Of a DNA stretch of 44,206 nucleotides, positions 9,306 through 18,315 are shown piece by piece; the stretch's first letter is position 1; each line of letters starts with the position of its first letter. Source of the DNA: CAYVSY01 sp964454255 (GTDB lineage Bacteria; Bacillota_I; Bacilli_A; RF39; UBA660). A model generated the notes under the pieces. The model made no database searches and had not been told where the DNA came from. It worked only from the letters and a program-made list of their open reading frames with translations. A program made the translations under genes and the position numbers. Where the stretch lies: NCBI GenBank assembly GCA_964454255.1, contig CAYVSY010000002.1:1-44206 (forward strand), written 5' to 3'.

Positions 9306-9899
9306 ATGAAATCAAATTTTTTTAAACGTTTGGTGGCTTATTTAATTGATATTATTATTGTTGTTGTCGTAGCATCTTTGATTACTAATGTTATTCCTAA
9401 AGATAATAAATATCAAGAACTATTGAACGAGCAAACTTCAGTAATGAAAAAATATATGGATAAAGAAATAGATTATACAGTATACATTGAAAGTATTAAT
9501 AATATTAGTTATGATGTTACTAAAAATAGTTGGACAAATAAGGCAATAACTTTTGTAATATATGTATTATATTTTATTATATTTCAATTAGTTCAAAAAG
9601 GTCAAACGATTGGTAAACGTATAATGAATATAAGATTGAAATCTAAAGATGGTAATTTAAAAGTTGGTCAAGTCGTTTTAAGAAGTGGTATTATCAATAA
9701 TATATTTTTATCTTTATTAACTTTATTTGCGATTAAATTATTAGATAAGAAAACTTTTTTGTTATTTGATGAGATAATTAGTGTAATATTTTATATTTTT
9801 ATATTGATTAGTGTCTTTATGATAATTTATAGGAAAGATAAAGAAGGATTGCATGATATAATAACAAAAACTGAAGTCCTTGTTGAAAGCGGTGAATAA
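9306..9899 (+). CDS. RDD family membrane protein
   Basis: The 197-aa protein starts KSNFFKRLVAYLIDIIIV, the RDD motif (Arg, then two Asp positions, here one Asp) in the first membrane segment. Later hydrophobic stretches and GQTIGKRIMNIRL, another RDD family hallmark, follow. Function of the family is poorly defined, with ion transport suggested for some members. The ATG at 9306 keeps the AGGTGAT ribosome-binding site outside the gene, which an in-frame GTG at 9297 would not. lysS begins one base after the stop. Confidence 0.85.
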   Translation: MKSNFFKRLVAYLIDIIIVVVVASLITNVIPKDNKYQELLNEQTSVMKKYMDKEIDYTVYIESINNISYDVTKNSWTNKAITFVIYVLYFIIFQLVQKGQTIGKRIMNIRLKSKDGNLKVGQVVLRSGIINNIFLSLLTLFAIKLLDKKTFLLFDEIISVIFYIFILISVFMIIYRKDKEGLHDIITKTEVLVESGE

Positions 9900-9900
9900 T

Positions 9901-11376
9901 GTGGAATTAACAGAGCAAGAAATTGTAAGAAGAGAAAAAATGAAAGAATTAGAACGAAAGGGTATCAATCCTTTTGGACAAAGGTTTGATGTTACTTCTA
10001 ATTCTAAGGAAATTAAAGAAAAATATGATACAATGACAAAAGAAGAATTGCATGATGTTGAAATACCTGTTCGTGTAGCTGGAAGAATTATGACTAAAAG
10101 AGGAAAAGGTAAAGTAGGATTTATGCACATTCAAGATAAGTTTGGTCAAATTCAAATATATGTTAGACAAGATGTTATTGGTGATGAAGAATATGAATTG
10201 TTTGATAAAGCTGATTTAGGTGATATCGTTGGTATAGACGGATTGGTATTTAGAACAAATACTGGTGAATTATCAGTTAAGGCTACCAAATACACACATT
10301 TAGTAAAAGCATTACGACCATTACCAGAAAAATATCATGGTATGACTGATATTGAAGAAAGATTTAGAAGAAGATATGTTGATTTAATAACGAATGATGA
10401 AGCTAGAAAAGTAGCTTTCATGCGTCCAAAGATTATTCGTTCGATTCAAAACTATTTAGATAATTTGGGATATGTAGAGGTAGAAACGCCTGTATTGGAA
10501 GCAACTTTAGGTGGAGCTAATGCTAGACCATTTAAAACTCATCATAATGCTTTAAATATGGAATTTTATTTGCGAATTGCCACTGAACTTCATTTGAAAA
10601 GACTTTTAGTTGGTGGAATGGATGCTGTTTATGAAATAGGTCGTTTATTTAGAAATGAAGGTATGGATAGAAATCATAATCCTGAATTTACGACTATTGA
10701 ATTATATAAAGCATATAGTAATTTAGATGGAATGATGAATATTACTGAAGAATTAATTGGTAATGCCGCTATGACCTTATTAGGAACCTATGATATTGTT
10801 TGGAAGGGTTATAACATTTCTCTAAAACCTAAATATAAAAGATTAAGTATGGTTGATGCAATTAAAAATGTAACAGGTATTGACTTTTCTCAAAACATGT
10901 CATTTGAAGATGCAAAAAAAATTGCAATTGAACATAATGTTGAAATAGAAAACCATTTTGGTTATGGTCATATTGTAAATGCATTTTTTGAAAAATTTGT
11001 AGAAGAAACAATTATTGAACCAACATTTATTTATGGTCATCCAGTTGAAATAAGTCCACTTGCTCGAAAAGATGAAAATGATCCAAGATGGACACAAAGA
11101 TTTGAATTATTTATAGTTGGCAGTGAATATGCAAATGCTTTTACTGAATTAAACGATCCAATTGATCAATATGAAAGATTTGAAAATCAATTAAAAGAAA
11201 AAGAACTTGGGAATGATGAAGCAACAGAAATGGATATTGACTATGTTGAAGCACTGGAATATGGTATGCCTCCAGCTGGTGGAATGGGAATGGGTATTGA
11301 TAGATTAGTTATGATGCTTACTAATAGTGAAAATATTAGAGAAGTTATTCTTTTTCCACATATGAAAAAAAAATAA
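9901..11376 (+). CDS. lysS: Lysyl-tRNA synthetase, class II
   Basis: The 491-aa enzyme has an OB-fold anticodon-binding domain (VRVAGRIMTKRGKGKVGFMHI) and the class II core: motif 2 FRNEGMDRNHNPEFT and motif 3 GGMGMGIDRLVM. It charges tRNA-Lys. The likely start is GTG at 9901 (MELTEQEIVRREKM), one base after the RDD stop, with GCGGTGA as ribosome-binding site; no ATG is available at this position. An insertion sequence begins only about 10 bases after the stop, so any native lysS terminator has been displaced or never existed. Confidence 0.96.
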   Translation: MELTEQEIVRREKMKELERKGINPFGQRFDVTSNSKEIKEKYDTMTKEELHDVEIPVRVAGRIMTKRGKGKVGFMHIQDKFGQIQIYVRQDVIGDEEYELFDKADLGDIVGIDGLVFRTNTGELSVKATKYTHLVKALRPLPEKYHGMTDIEERFRRRYVDLITNDEARKVAFMRPKIIRSIQNYLDNLGYVEVETPVLEATLGGANARPFKTHHNALNMEFYLRIATELHLKRLLVGGMDAVYEIGRLFRNEGMDRNHNPEFTTIELYKAYSNLDGMMNITEELIGNAAMTLLGTYDIVWKGYNISLKPKYKRLSMVDAIKNVTGIDFSQNMSFEDAKKIAIEHNVEIENHFGYGHIVNAFFEKFVEETIIEPTFIYGHPVEISPLARKDENDPRWTQRFELFIVGSEYANAFTELNDPIDQYERFENQLKEKELGNDEATEMDIDYVEALEYGMPPAGGMGMGIDRLVMMLTNSENIREVILFPHMKKK

Positions 11377-11385
11377 TATAGATTC
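11377..11385. repeat. Left copy of 9-bp target-site duplication
   Basis: TATAGATTC occurs here and again at 13013-13021, bracketing the insertion sequence with nothing between repeat and element. This fits a target-site duplication. Confidence 0.6.
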
Positions 11386-13012
11386 GAGACTGCTGAAAAA
11401 GTATACAAAGATTACTGTAAATAGATATAGTAGTCTTTTAATTTGGTATAATAGACATATAAGGATGATGATATGATATCTTAATTGATAAAAATAATAT
11501 GTGGAAACAATTAAATGATATGATAGATTTTTCATTTATTTACGAAGAATTAAAAAATAAGTATTCTTCTACTATGGGAAGAACTTGTGAAGATATAATA
11601 AGATTGTTTAAATATTTACTTTTAAAATCATATTATAAAATATCAGATAGAGGTTTAGTTGAAAGAACTAAAACTGACTTATTATTTAAATATTTTTTAG
11701 GATATGACCCCGAAGAAATAAAGTTAATTGATCCAAGTTTATTAACTTTTTTTCGTCGTGAAAGATTAAATGATGAAGAAATCAATTTAATGGACAAATT
11801 AATAAATAAAACTGTTGAAAATAGCTTTAGAAAAAGGACTAATTGAAGTAAAAAATAAAATAATAGTAGATTCTACTCATACTAATGCAATATATCATCA
11901 TATATCTCCAAGAGAAGAATTAATTCGACAAGCTAAAGAACTTAGAAAGTCAATTTATAAAATTGATGAAACAATGCATAATAAAATGCCTAAGAAAAAA
12001 GAAGCATCAGGAATACTTGAAGATCAAATTGAATACACAAAAGAATTAATAAAAATAGTAAAAGGAAATAAAAAGATTACAACATTACCAGGAATAAAAG
12101 AACAAGTTGATTATTTAGAAGAAACAATGCTAGATACTGAATACGAAATTGAATATTCAAATGATCAAGATGCAAAAGTTGGACATAAAACAGCTGATAC
12201 ATTATTTTTTGGATATAAAACACATATTGCTATGACACCTGAAAGAATAGTAACTGCTGCTGTTATAACTACAGGAGAAAAACATGATGGCAAGCAATTA
12301 ATTGAATTAATTGAAAAAAGTAAAAATTCAGGAATAGAAGTTGAAGCAGTTATTGGGGATGGAGCATATTCAGAAAAAGACAATTTAGATTATTGTAAAA
12401 ATAATGATATAAAAAACGTAAGCAAATTAAGTAGTATGGTAACTCATGGAAATAGTAAAAGAAATAACGTTTTTGAATATAATAAAGATGCAGGAATGTA
12501 CGTATGTAAAAATGGTAATATGGCAATTCAAAAGATAAATCAGGTAGTAAGAAGAATGGCACTAATGTGGAGTGTTATTATTTTGATGTAGAAAAATGTA
12601 AGCATTGTCCTTTTAAAGATGGTTGCTATAAAGAAGATTCAAAAACTAAAACATATAGTGTTAAAATAAAAAATGAAATTCACACACAATATATGGATTA
12701 TATGAAAACTGATGAATTTAAAAATTTATATAGTGAAAGATATAAAATTGAAGCAAAAAATGCTGAGTTAAAAAACAACTATGATTATGGAAATGCAAAT
12801 GCCTGTGGAAAACTAGGCATTACAATACAAGAGGCAACTACGCTCTTTTTAGCCAATATTAAAAGAATAATCAAATTAGATGAAGAAAAAATAAAAATAT
12901 AGGATAAATAATATCTTATATTACAGTACTTTTTTTAAATCATCAAAAAAACTGATAAAAAGATTATAAATCTCAAATATCAATTTTTATTTGATTACTT
13001 TTTCAGCAGTTC
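11386..13012 (+). mobile_element. IS1182-family insertion sequence, probably inactive
   Basis: The element of about 1.63 kb has imperfect terminal inverted repeats. The left end GAGACTGCTGAAAAAGTA and the right end, read on the minus strand as GAACTGCTGAAAAAGTA, share a perfect 15-bp core (11389-11403 and 12996-13010). It carries one transposase gene in three reading frames and is flanked by a 9-bp direct repeat. It separates lysS from the YfcC-type transporter gene. Family assignment rests on the transposase: N-terminal DUF772-like region, DDE core and a Cys-rich insertion. Ends and duplication are intact, so the insertion appears recent on an evolutionary scale although the transposase is broken. 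Confidence 0.82.
11473..12902 (+). pseudogene. IS1182-type transposase, three frame disruptions
   Basis: Three pieces read in order as one transposase. The first ATG (11473, after AAGGATGATG) stops at codon 4, but adding one T near 11481 joins it to the piece ending at 11846 (FSFIYEELKNKY to DPSLLTFFRRERL). One extra A near 11818 shifts the frame to the central piece, with IIVDSTHT (first Asp) and VIGDGAYSEKDN (second Asp). One base is missing near 12530 before the last piece, with VECYYFDVEKCKHCPFKDGC and a terminal Glu region (ERYKIEAKNAELK). None of the sites is a canonical slippery heptamer, and two opposite shift directions are needed. A decayed gene is more likely than programmed frameshifting. 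Confidence 0.8.
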
Positions 13013-13021
13013 TATAGATTC
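13013..13021. repeat. Right copy of 9-bp target-site duplication
   Basis: Second copy of TATAGATTC, directly after the right inverted repeat of the insertion sequence. Confidence 0.6.
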
Positions 13022-13057
13022 CTATATTATTTTTAATTATATTAATAAAAAAAGTGG

Positions 13058-13083
13058 TTGACATGCGTAATTTATGATATAAT
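13058..13083 (+). promoter_or_regulatory. Putative promoter of the YfcC-type gene
   Basis: TTGACA (13058-13063) and TATAAT (13078-13083) are both perfect, but the spacer is only 14 bases, shorter than the usual 16-18. The -10 is 19 bases from the ATG. Confidence 0.45.
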
Positions 13084-13102
13084 TGTTGTAGGAGGTATAA
13101 AA

Positions 13103-14512
13103 ATGAAAAAAAGTGGATTATTTAAAATAATCATGGGAGCATTACTTTTAACACTGGTATTAACTTATGTTATTCCTGGTTCAACTGGAACAAGAAGTTT
13201 TTTAGCAACTGGGGATGTGTTTGTTAATTACATTTATTCTTTTTATAATTTTTTTGAAATTTTTGTATTTGTTCTACTTGTTGGTGGATTATATGCTGTT
13301 CTAAATTTAGTTCCAGCATATAAAAAAATATTAGATAAAATAGTTAATAAATATAGGAAAAATTCAAAATATTTTATAATTAGTGTAATAATAATATTTG
13401 CCGTTCTTGCTACTCTAACTGGTATTACTATACCAATGTTTGTTATTATTCCATTTGTAATATCAATTATATTATTATTGGGATATGACAAATTAGTGGC
13501 TATCTCAGCTACAATAGGTGCAACACTTATTGGTTCAATGAGTGCAATATTGGCTACATTTAGATCTTCAGCAGGAGTTCCAGTTACATTTGAAGAATTG
13601 TTATCTTTAGAAAAATTTTCTAATATGTGGGTAAGAATTATTTTGTTTGTTCTAACTGTTGGATTATTAATATTCTTTGTATTAAGACATATTAATAAAA
13701 AAGAAACTAAAAAATATGATTTATCTAATGAGGATACTTTATTAGAAGAAACAAAAGTGGTGAAAAAAAGTCCAGTTTGGCCATTAGTGACTATATTATG
13801 TGTATTAGTTGGATTTATGATTTTAGGATATTTTCCATTTGAACAATTATTTGGTTGGACAATATGGAATGATATTCATACATGGATTACTAGTCTAAAA
13901 ATTGGTGAATTCTCATTGTGGAATAATATTGTTTCAGCAAGATTTCCTTCATTTGGTAATTGGTCAACATTAGGAAGTTACATGATGCTTGATGCAATGA
14001 TTGTTATTTCAATTGTGTTAATTAAATTTATTTATAAAATTAAGTGGTCTAATATAATGGAAATTGTGTTAAATGGAATGAAAAAAATTCTTCCTACAGC
14101 ATTACTTTCTGTATTAGCTTATACAGTATTAATTTGTTCATATACAAATGGATTTATGTATACACTAACAAATACTGTTAATGAATGGACAAAAGGTTTT
14201 AATACTGTTACTGGTTCTATAATGACAATGTTTGATAGTGCATTCTATATAGATATATATTATGTCGTAGGTGGTGGATTTTCAGGAATAATTAATTTAG
14301 TTGAAGATACTAGCACATTACCAGTTTTATCAATAATGTTCTCAAGTTTATATTATTTAGTTATGTTGTTTGCTCCAACAAGTATATTATTAATACTTGG
14401 ATTATCATATCTAAATGTTCCATATAAAACTTGGTTAAAATACATTTGGCGTTTACTATTATGTTTATTCTTAGTAGTATTTGCTGTAATGTCAATAATG
14501 TTATTAATATAA
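13103..14512 (+). CDS. YfcC-family membrane transporter
   Basis: The 469-aa integral membrane protein has about 11-12 hydrophobic segments. The segment LVAISATIGATLIGSMSAIL with a following TFRSSAGVP loop resembles the YfcC/C4-dicarboxylate anaerobic carrier superfamily. Substrate (amino acid, arginine/ornithine-like or other carboxylate) cannot be read from sequence. GTAGGAGG lies before the ATG at 13103; the longer in-frame alternative from 13058 would run through the promoter. A strong terminator follows, so it is a single-gene unit. The insertion sequence lies immediately upstream. Confidence 0.7.
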   Translation: MKKSGLFKIIMGALLLTLVLTYVIPGSTGTRSFLATGDVFVNYIYSFYNFFEIFVFVLLVGGLYAVLNLVPAYKKILDKIVNKYRKNSKYFIISVIIIFAVLATLTGITIPMFVIIPFVISIILLLGYDKLVAISATIGATLIGSMSAILATFRSSAGVPVTFEELLSLEKFSNMWVRIILFVLTVGLLIFFVLRHINKKETKKYDLSNEDTLLEETKVVKKSPVWPLVTILCVLVGFMILGYFPFEQLFGWTIWNDIHTWITSLKIGEFSLWNNIVSARFPSFGNWSTLGSYMMLDAMIVISIVLIKFIYKIKWSNIMEIVLNGMKKILPTALLSVLAYTVLICSYTNGFMYTLTNTVNEWTKGFNTVTGSIMTMFDSAFYIDIYYVVGGGFSGIINLVEDTSTLPVLSIMFSSLYYLVMLFAPTSILLILGLSYLNVPYKTWLKYIWRLLLCLFLVVFAVMSIMLLI

Positions 14513-14516
14513 AATT

Positions 14517-14543
14517 AGCTTTCTTTAAATGAAAGCTTTTTTA
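14517..14543 (+). terminator. Rho-independent terminator of the YfcC-type gene
   Basis: AGCTTTC, a 7-base loop and GAAAGCT form a perfect 7-bp stem, followed by six T. Confidence 0.85.
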
Positions 14544-14564
14544 GTGTCAAATTTTTTTATTATC

Positions 14565-14593
14565 TTGTTTTAATAAATTAAATATAATATAAT
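14565..14593 (+). promoter_or_regulatory. Promoter of the murF-like/murE operon
   Basis: TTGTTT (14565-14570), 17-base spacer, TATAAT (14588-14593). Predicted start of transcription is around 14600, so the GGGTGAT ribosome-binding site lies at the very 5' end of the mRNA. Confidence 0.6.
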
Positions 14594-14609
14594 GAGAGTG
14601 GGTGATTTT

Positions 14610-16199
14610 ATGTTAAGATTAACATTATCTTTATTATCTTATTATTTATATGTAGTTGTGAAATACAGAAGATCTTTATATATGCTTCAACAAAATTCAT
14701 ACAATACAAGTAATAGATATATAAAATGGGTATTTAAAAATTATAATCAATCTATTATTACTGAAGACTTTTTGTTTTTAGTATTATTTGGTTTATATTT
14801 TGTTGTTCCTCTTAATTTATATTATTTATTAATTATTTTATTTTATGGTTTTTTGTTTTTCTTAGAATTAAAAAAAGTAAAAACTGATCAAAATAAAAAA
14901 CCATTTGTTTTAACTAGTAGAATAAAAAGATTAATTATAACTTTAATTTTATTATTTATCTTTGTATATGAGTATGTATTTATCTATTTAATTGATGGTC
15001 CTGCTATATATTGTTATATGGTATTTGCAATATTTTCGTATCTTTGTTATTTCATTACTTTTATAGCTAACATTATTAATAAACCAATTGAATTTCTTGT
15101 TTTTAAGTATTATGAAAATAAAGCTATTAAAAAATTAAAACAAATGTCTTCTTTAATAAAAATAGGTATTACTGGTAGTTATGGTAAAACAAGTAGTAAA
15201 AATGTCCTAAATGAAATATTAAATAAAAAATATACATCATTTGCATCTCCTAAAAGTTTTAATACGACATACGGTTTAATTAATGCTACTAATAATTATT
15301 TAGATAAATTTGATAACGTATATATTGCGGAAATGGGAGCTTGTAAAATAGGCGATATTAATGAATTATGTAATTTAATTAAACCTAAATATGGGATTAT
15401 TACAAAAATTGGTCCAGCTCATTTGGAAACTTTTAAAACAATAGAAAATATTGTAAAAACAAAATTTGAACTTATCGAATCTTTACCTAGCGATGGAATA
15501 GCTGTTTTAAATAGTGATGATTCTTATCAAATAAATTATGAAATCAAAAATAATTGTGAAAAAATATGGATTGGAATTAAAAATAAGGCTGATGTTATGG
15601 CTAAAAATATTTCTATGTCTAATACAGGAATGTCTTTTGATGTTTATTTTAAAGATAATGATGATGTTATTAATTTAAAAACAAATCTTCTTGGTAGATC
15701 TAATATTTATAATATTCTCAGTTCAATTGCGATTGCGATTAGACTTGAAATTAATTATGAAGATATTGTTAAAGCTATATCCTTATTAAAACCGGTAGAA
15801 CATAGACTAGAATTAAAGAAACTTGGCGATGTTACAATTATTGATGATGCTTTTAATTCTAATCCTGATGGGTCTAAAATGGCTTTAGAAGTTCTTGCTT
15901 TAATGGAAGGTAAAAAAATAATTGTAACACCTGGCATGATTGAACTTGGTGACAAGCAATATGAATTAAATAAAAAATTTGGTGAATATATTAGTGAAGT
16001 AGCTGATGAAGTTATATTAATTGGTGAAAAGCAAACTCAACCAATATTAGATGGGCTAAATGAAAAGCATTATGATAAAGATCATATTTATATATTAAAT
16101 GATGTTAAAAAAGCTTTTTCTTTAATTAATGAAATAAAAGATAAAAATACATATGTCTTACTTGAAAATGATTTGCCAGATATTTTTTCGGAAAGGTAG
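14610..16199 (+). CDS. murF: MurF-like Mur ligase with N-terminal membrane domain
   Basis: The 529-aa protein has about five hydrophobic segments in residues 1-155, in place of the usual soluble MurF substrate-binding domain. The ATP-dependent ligase core follows: P-loop GITGSYGKTSSKN (near residue 190), the AEMGACKIGDI and TKIGPAHLETF blocks, EHRLELK, and the C-terminal domain with DDAFNSNPDGS and GMIELGDKQ. MurF adds D-Ala-D-Ala to the UDP-MurNAc tripeptide. murE follows after 5 bases, supporting a peptidoglycan role. The start at 14610 follows GGGTGAT. The membrane region suggests a ligase held at the membrane. A lipid-linked wall precursor as substrate (as for MurT-like enzymes) is an alternative. 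Confidence 0.82.
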   Translation: MLRLTLSLLSYYLYVVVKYRRSLYMLQQNSYNTSNRYIKWVFKNYNQSIITEDFLFLVLFGLYFVVPLNLYYLLIILFYGFLFFLELKKVKTDQNKKPFVLTSRIKRLIITLILLFIFVYEYVFIYLIDGPAIYCYMVFAIFSYLCYFITFIANIINKPIEFLVFKYYENKAIKKLKQMSSLIKIGITGSYGKTSSKNVLNEILNKKYTSFASPKSFNTTYGLINATNNYLDKFDNVYIAEMGACKIGDINELCNLIKPKYGIITKIGPAHLETFKTIENIVKTKFELIESLPSDGIAVLNSDDSYQINYEIKNNCEKIWIGIKNKADVMAKNISMSNTGMSFDVYFKDNDDVINLKTNLLGRSNIYNILSSIAIAIRLEINYEDIVKAISLLKPVEHRLELKKLGDVTIIDDAFNSNPDGSKMALEVLALMEGKKIIVTPGMIELGDKQYELNKKFGEYISEVADEVILIGEKQTQPILDGLNEKHYDKDHIYILNDVKKAFSLINEIKDKNTYVLLENDLPDIFSER

Positions 16200-16204
16200 A
16201 TAAT

Positions 16205-17557
16205 ATGATTAAAATTGATTCTAAAAAAATTAAAAAAGGTGATACATTTCTGGCTATTCGCGCTGTTAATACTGATGGTCATGATTATATTGAAAGTGCT
16301 ATTTTAAATGGAGCTACAAAGATTATTGCTGAACGCGGTTCATATTCTGTTGAAACAGAAATTGTTCCTAATACTAGAGAATATTTGGCTAACTATTTAA
16401 AAAATAAATATTCATCTAATTTGTCTAAAATTAAATTAATTGGAATTACAGGAACTAATGGTAAAACAACTTCAGCTTATATGGCGTATTGTTTATTAAA
16501 CAAAATGGGATTAAAAACAGCTTATATAGGCACAATTGGTTTTTATTTAAATGATGAAGTAGAAACTTTAAAAAATACAACACCTGAATTAATGGATTTA
16601 TACGAAATGTTTGATAAATGTATTCAATCAAATGTAAAAGTTATTATTATGGAAGTAAGTAGTCATTCATTAGAAATTGGAAGAGTTATGGGGCTTGAAT
16701 TTGATATGGTTGCGTGGACTAATCTAACTCAAGATCATTTGGATGTTCATGAGACTTTAGAGAATTATCGAAATGCTAAAGTTAAATTGTTTAAAATGCT
16801 TAAAAATAATAAAATAGCTATTATCAACAATGATGATGAATCAAATAAGTGTTTTAAATTAGATAATAATAAAAATATTACTTATGGAATGAATGAAAGT
16901 AATTATCAAATATTAAATTATAATTTATATCTTGATAGTTTATTCTTTATTTTAAAATATGAAAATAAAGAATATAATATTGAACTTAATTTATCTGGGA
17001 AATATAATATTTATAATTATGTAGTATGCTTAATTATAGTTCATAAATTAGGTTATTCAATTGAAGATATTATAAAAGAATCGGTTAATATTGAATCACC
17101 AAAAGGTCGATTTGATATGGTTAAATACAATGATTCTTCAATAATAATAGACTATGCTCATACTCCAGATGCTGTTCAAAATATTTTAAAAAGTGTTAAT
17201 GAATATAGAACAGGCAAAATATTTACAATAATTGGTTGTGGTGGAAATAGAGATAAAACAAAAAGACCAATAATGGGTGAAATTGCGACAAAGTTATCAA
17301 ATTATGTTATATTTACTAACGATAATCCTAGAAATGAAAATGAAAGTGAAATAATTAATGATATTATTAAAGATTTAAAAAATAATAATTATGAAGTTTT
17401 ACATGATAGAGTAGAAGCAATTAAGAAAGGCATTTCATTATTAAACAAAAATGATATTTTACTTATTTTAGGTAAAGGTCATGAAAACTATCAAATATTA
17501 AATGATAAAACAATTCATCATGATGATAAAGAATGTGTTTTAAATTATATACATTAA
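16205..17557 (+). CDS. murE: UDP-MurNAc-tripeptide synthetase MurE, meso-DAP type
   Basis: The 450-aa ligase adds the third residue of the peptidoglycan stem peptide. Visible are the N-terminal domain (GDTFLAIRAVNTDGHDYI), P-loop GITGTNGKTTSAYM, TNLTQDHLDVH with the metal/carbamate region, GRFDMV, DYAHTPDAV and GCGGNRDKTKRP. The selectivity motif reads DNPR, which in MurE predicts meso-diaminopimelate; L-Lys enzymes differ here. It is cotranscribed with the membrane MurF-like gene, with a GGAAAGG ribosome-binding site overlapping that gene's end. Confidence 0.95.
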   Translation: MIKIDSKKIKKGDTFLAIRAVNTDGHDYIESAILNGATKIIAERGSYSVETEIVPNTREYLANYLKNKYSSNLSKIKLIGITGTNGKTTSAYMAYCLLNKMGLKTAYIGTIGFYLNDEVETLKNTTPELMDLYEMFDKCIQSNVKVIIMEVSSHSLEIGRVMGLEFDMVAWTNLTQDHLDVHETLENYRNAKVKLFKMLKNNKIAIINNDDESNKCFKLDNNKNITYGMNESNYQILNYNLYLDSLFFILKYENKEYNIELNLSGKYNIYNYVVCLIIVHKLGYSIEDIIKESVNIESPKGRFDMVKYNDSSIIIDYAHTPDAVQNILKSVNEYRTGKIFTIIGCGGNRDKTKRPIMGEIATKLSNYVIFTNDNPRNENESEIINDIIKDLKNNNYEVLHDRVEAIKKGISLLNKNDILLILGKGHENYQILNDKTIHHDDKECVLNYIH

Positions 17558-17613
17558 ATTATTTAAGAGACTAAAAAACAATTAATTATGATGTATAAGA
17601 TTAAAATTTATAT

Positions 17614-17654
17614 AAAAAAGTGATTCAAAATATATAATTAATGGATCACTTTTT
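17614..17654. terminator. Bidirectional terminator between murE and the XRE/S24 gene
   Basis: A-run plus GTGAT on one side and ATCAC plus a T-run on the other, with an AT loop. It works in both orientations and overlaps the TGA stop of the minus-strand gene. Confidence 0.65.
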
Positions 17655-18314
17655 AATTTCTCTATATATTGATGTTACTTTACCTAATATCATATCGTTA
17701 GAAACTATGTTAATATTAATGGTTGGATATTTAGAATTCATTGATTGAAGAATAATTCCTTTTGGATATTTGTATAATCTTCTAACTGACAATATATTAC
17801 TTTTTGTTGCGATGACAATATCATCCCCATTATTATAATTTATTTCTTTTTTAAAATATATTTTATCTCCTTTTTCATAGTATGGTCCCATAGAATCATC
17901 TAATATTTTGATTGACAATTCACTTCTATTAATAGTTGGTTCAAAAGAAGCATTTTGATAAGTATTAATGATTTTTTCAGCAAATGGAGTTAAATTCTTA
18001 TCTTTTCTTAAATTACTTACATAGTCTTTAACTAATTTTTTTTCATATTTTTCTTTTGTTTCAGTTGAAAGTGAAATATTATCTATATTAATATTATCTA
18101 TATTAAATATTTCACATATTTCAAAAAACACATCATAAGGAATATTTAAACTACCGGTTTCATATTTGTGTAATGTTTGTCTGTTTTTTTTATAATTTAG
18201 AGCTTTTGCTAAATCTTCTAATGAATAATTAAATTTTTCTCTAGCTTCTTTTAATGTTTTTGAAACTAGTGGTTTTAATTCATCACTTATTAATTCTTGT
18301 TTTCTTGTTCTCAT
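17646..18314 (-). CDS. XRE-type regulator with S24/LexA-like C-terminal domain
   Basis: The 222-aa protein has an N-terminal helix-turn-helix (about residues 17-70; YSLEDLAKALNYKKNRQTLHKYETG) and a C-terminal LexA/CI-like fold. The Ser-Met motif is present (LDDSMGPYYEKGD). The catalytic Lys normally in a VKRL-like strand is Arg (SVRRLYKYP), and no obvious Ala-Gly or Cys-Gly self-cleavage site precedes the domain. It may therefore sense or dimerise without cleaving itself. It is the last gene of a minus-strand operon with pnuC and two VUT transporters, and ends in TGA. Target genes unknown; regulation of its own operon is the simplest guess. Confidence 0.82.
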   Translation of the reverse strand: MRTRKQELISDELKPLVSKTLKEAREKFNYSLEDLAKALNYKKNRQTLHKYETGSLNIPYDVFFEICEIFNIDNINIDNISLSTETKEKYEKKLVKDYVSNLRKDKNLTPFAEKIINTYQNASFEPTINRSELSIKILDDSMGPYYEKGDKIYFKKEINYNNGDDIVIATKSNILSVRRLYKYPKGIILQSMNSKYPTININIVSNDMILGKVTSIYREIKK

Positions 18315-18315
18315 A

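Noticed and set aside
11377..11400. T-arm-like GATTCGAGAC suggesting a tRNA at the insertion site
   Set aside because: No cloverleaf arms or CCA-end pairing on either side; it is the duplication plus the inverted repeat.
11473..12902. Programmed ribosomal frameshifting in the transposase
   Set aside because: Three shifts in mixed directions are needed and no canonical slippery heptamer is present; decay is simpler.
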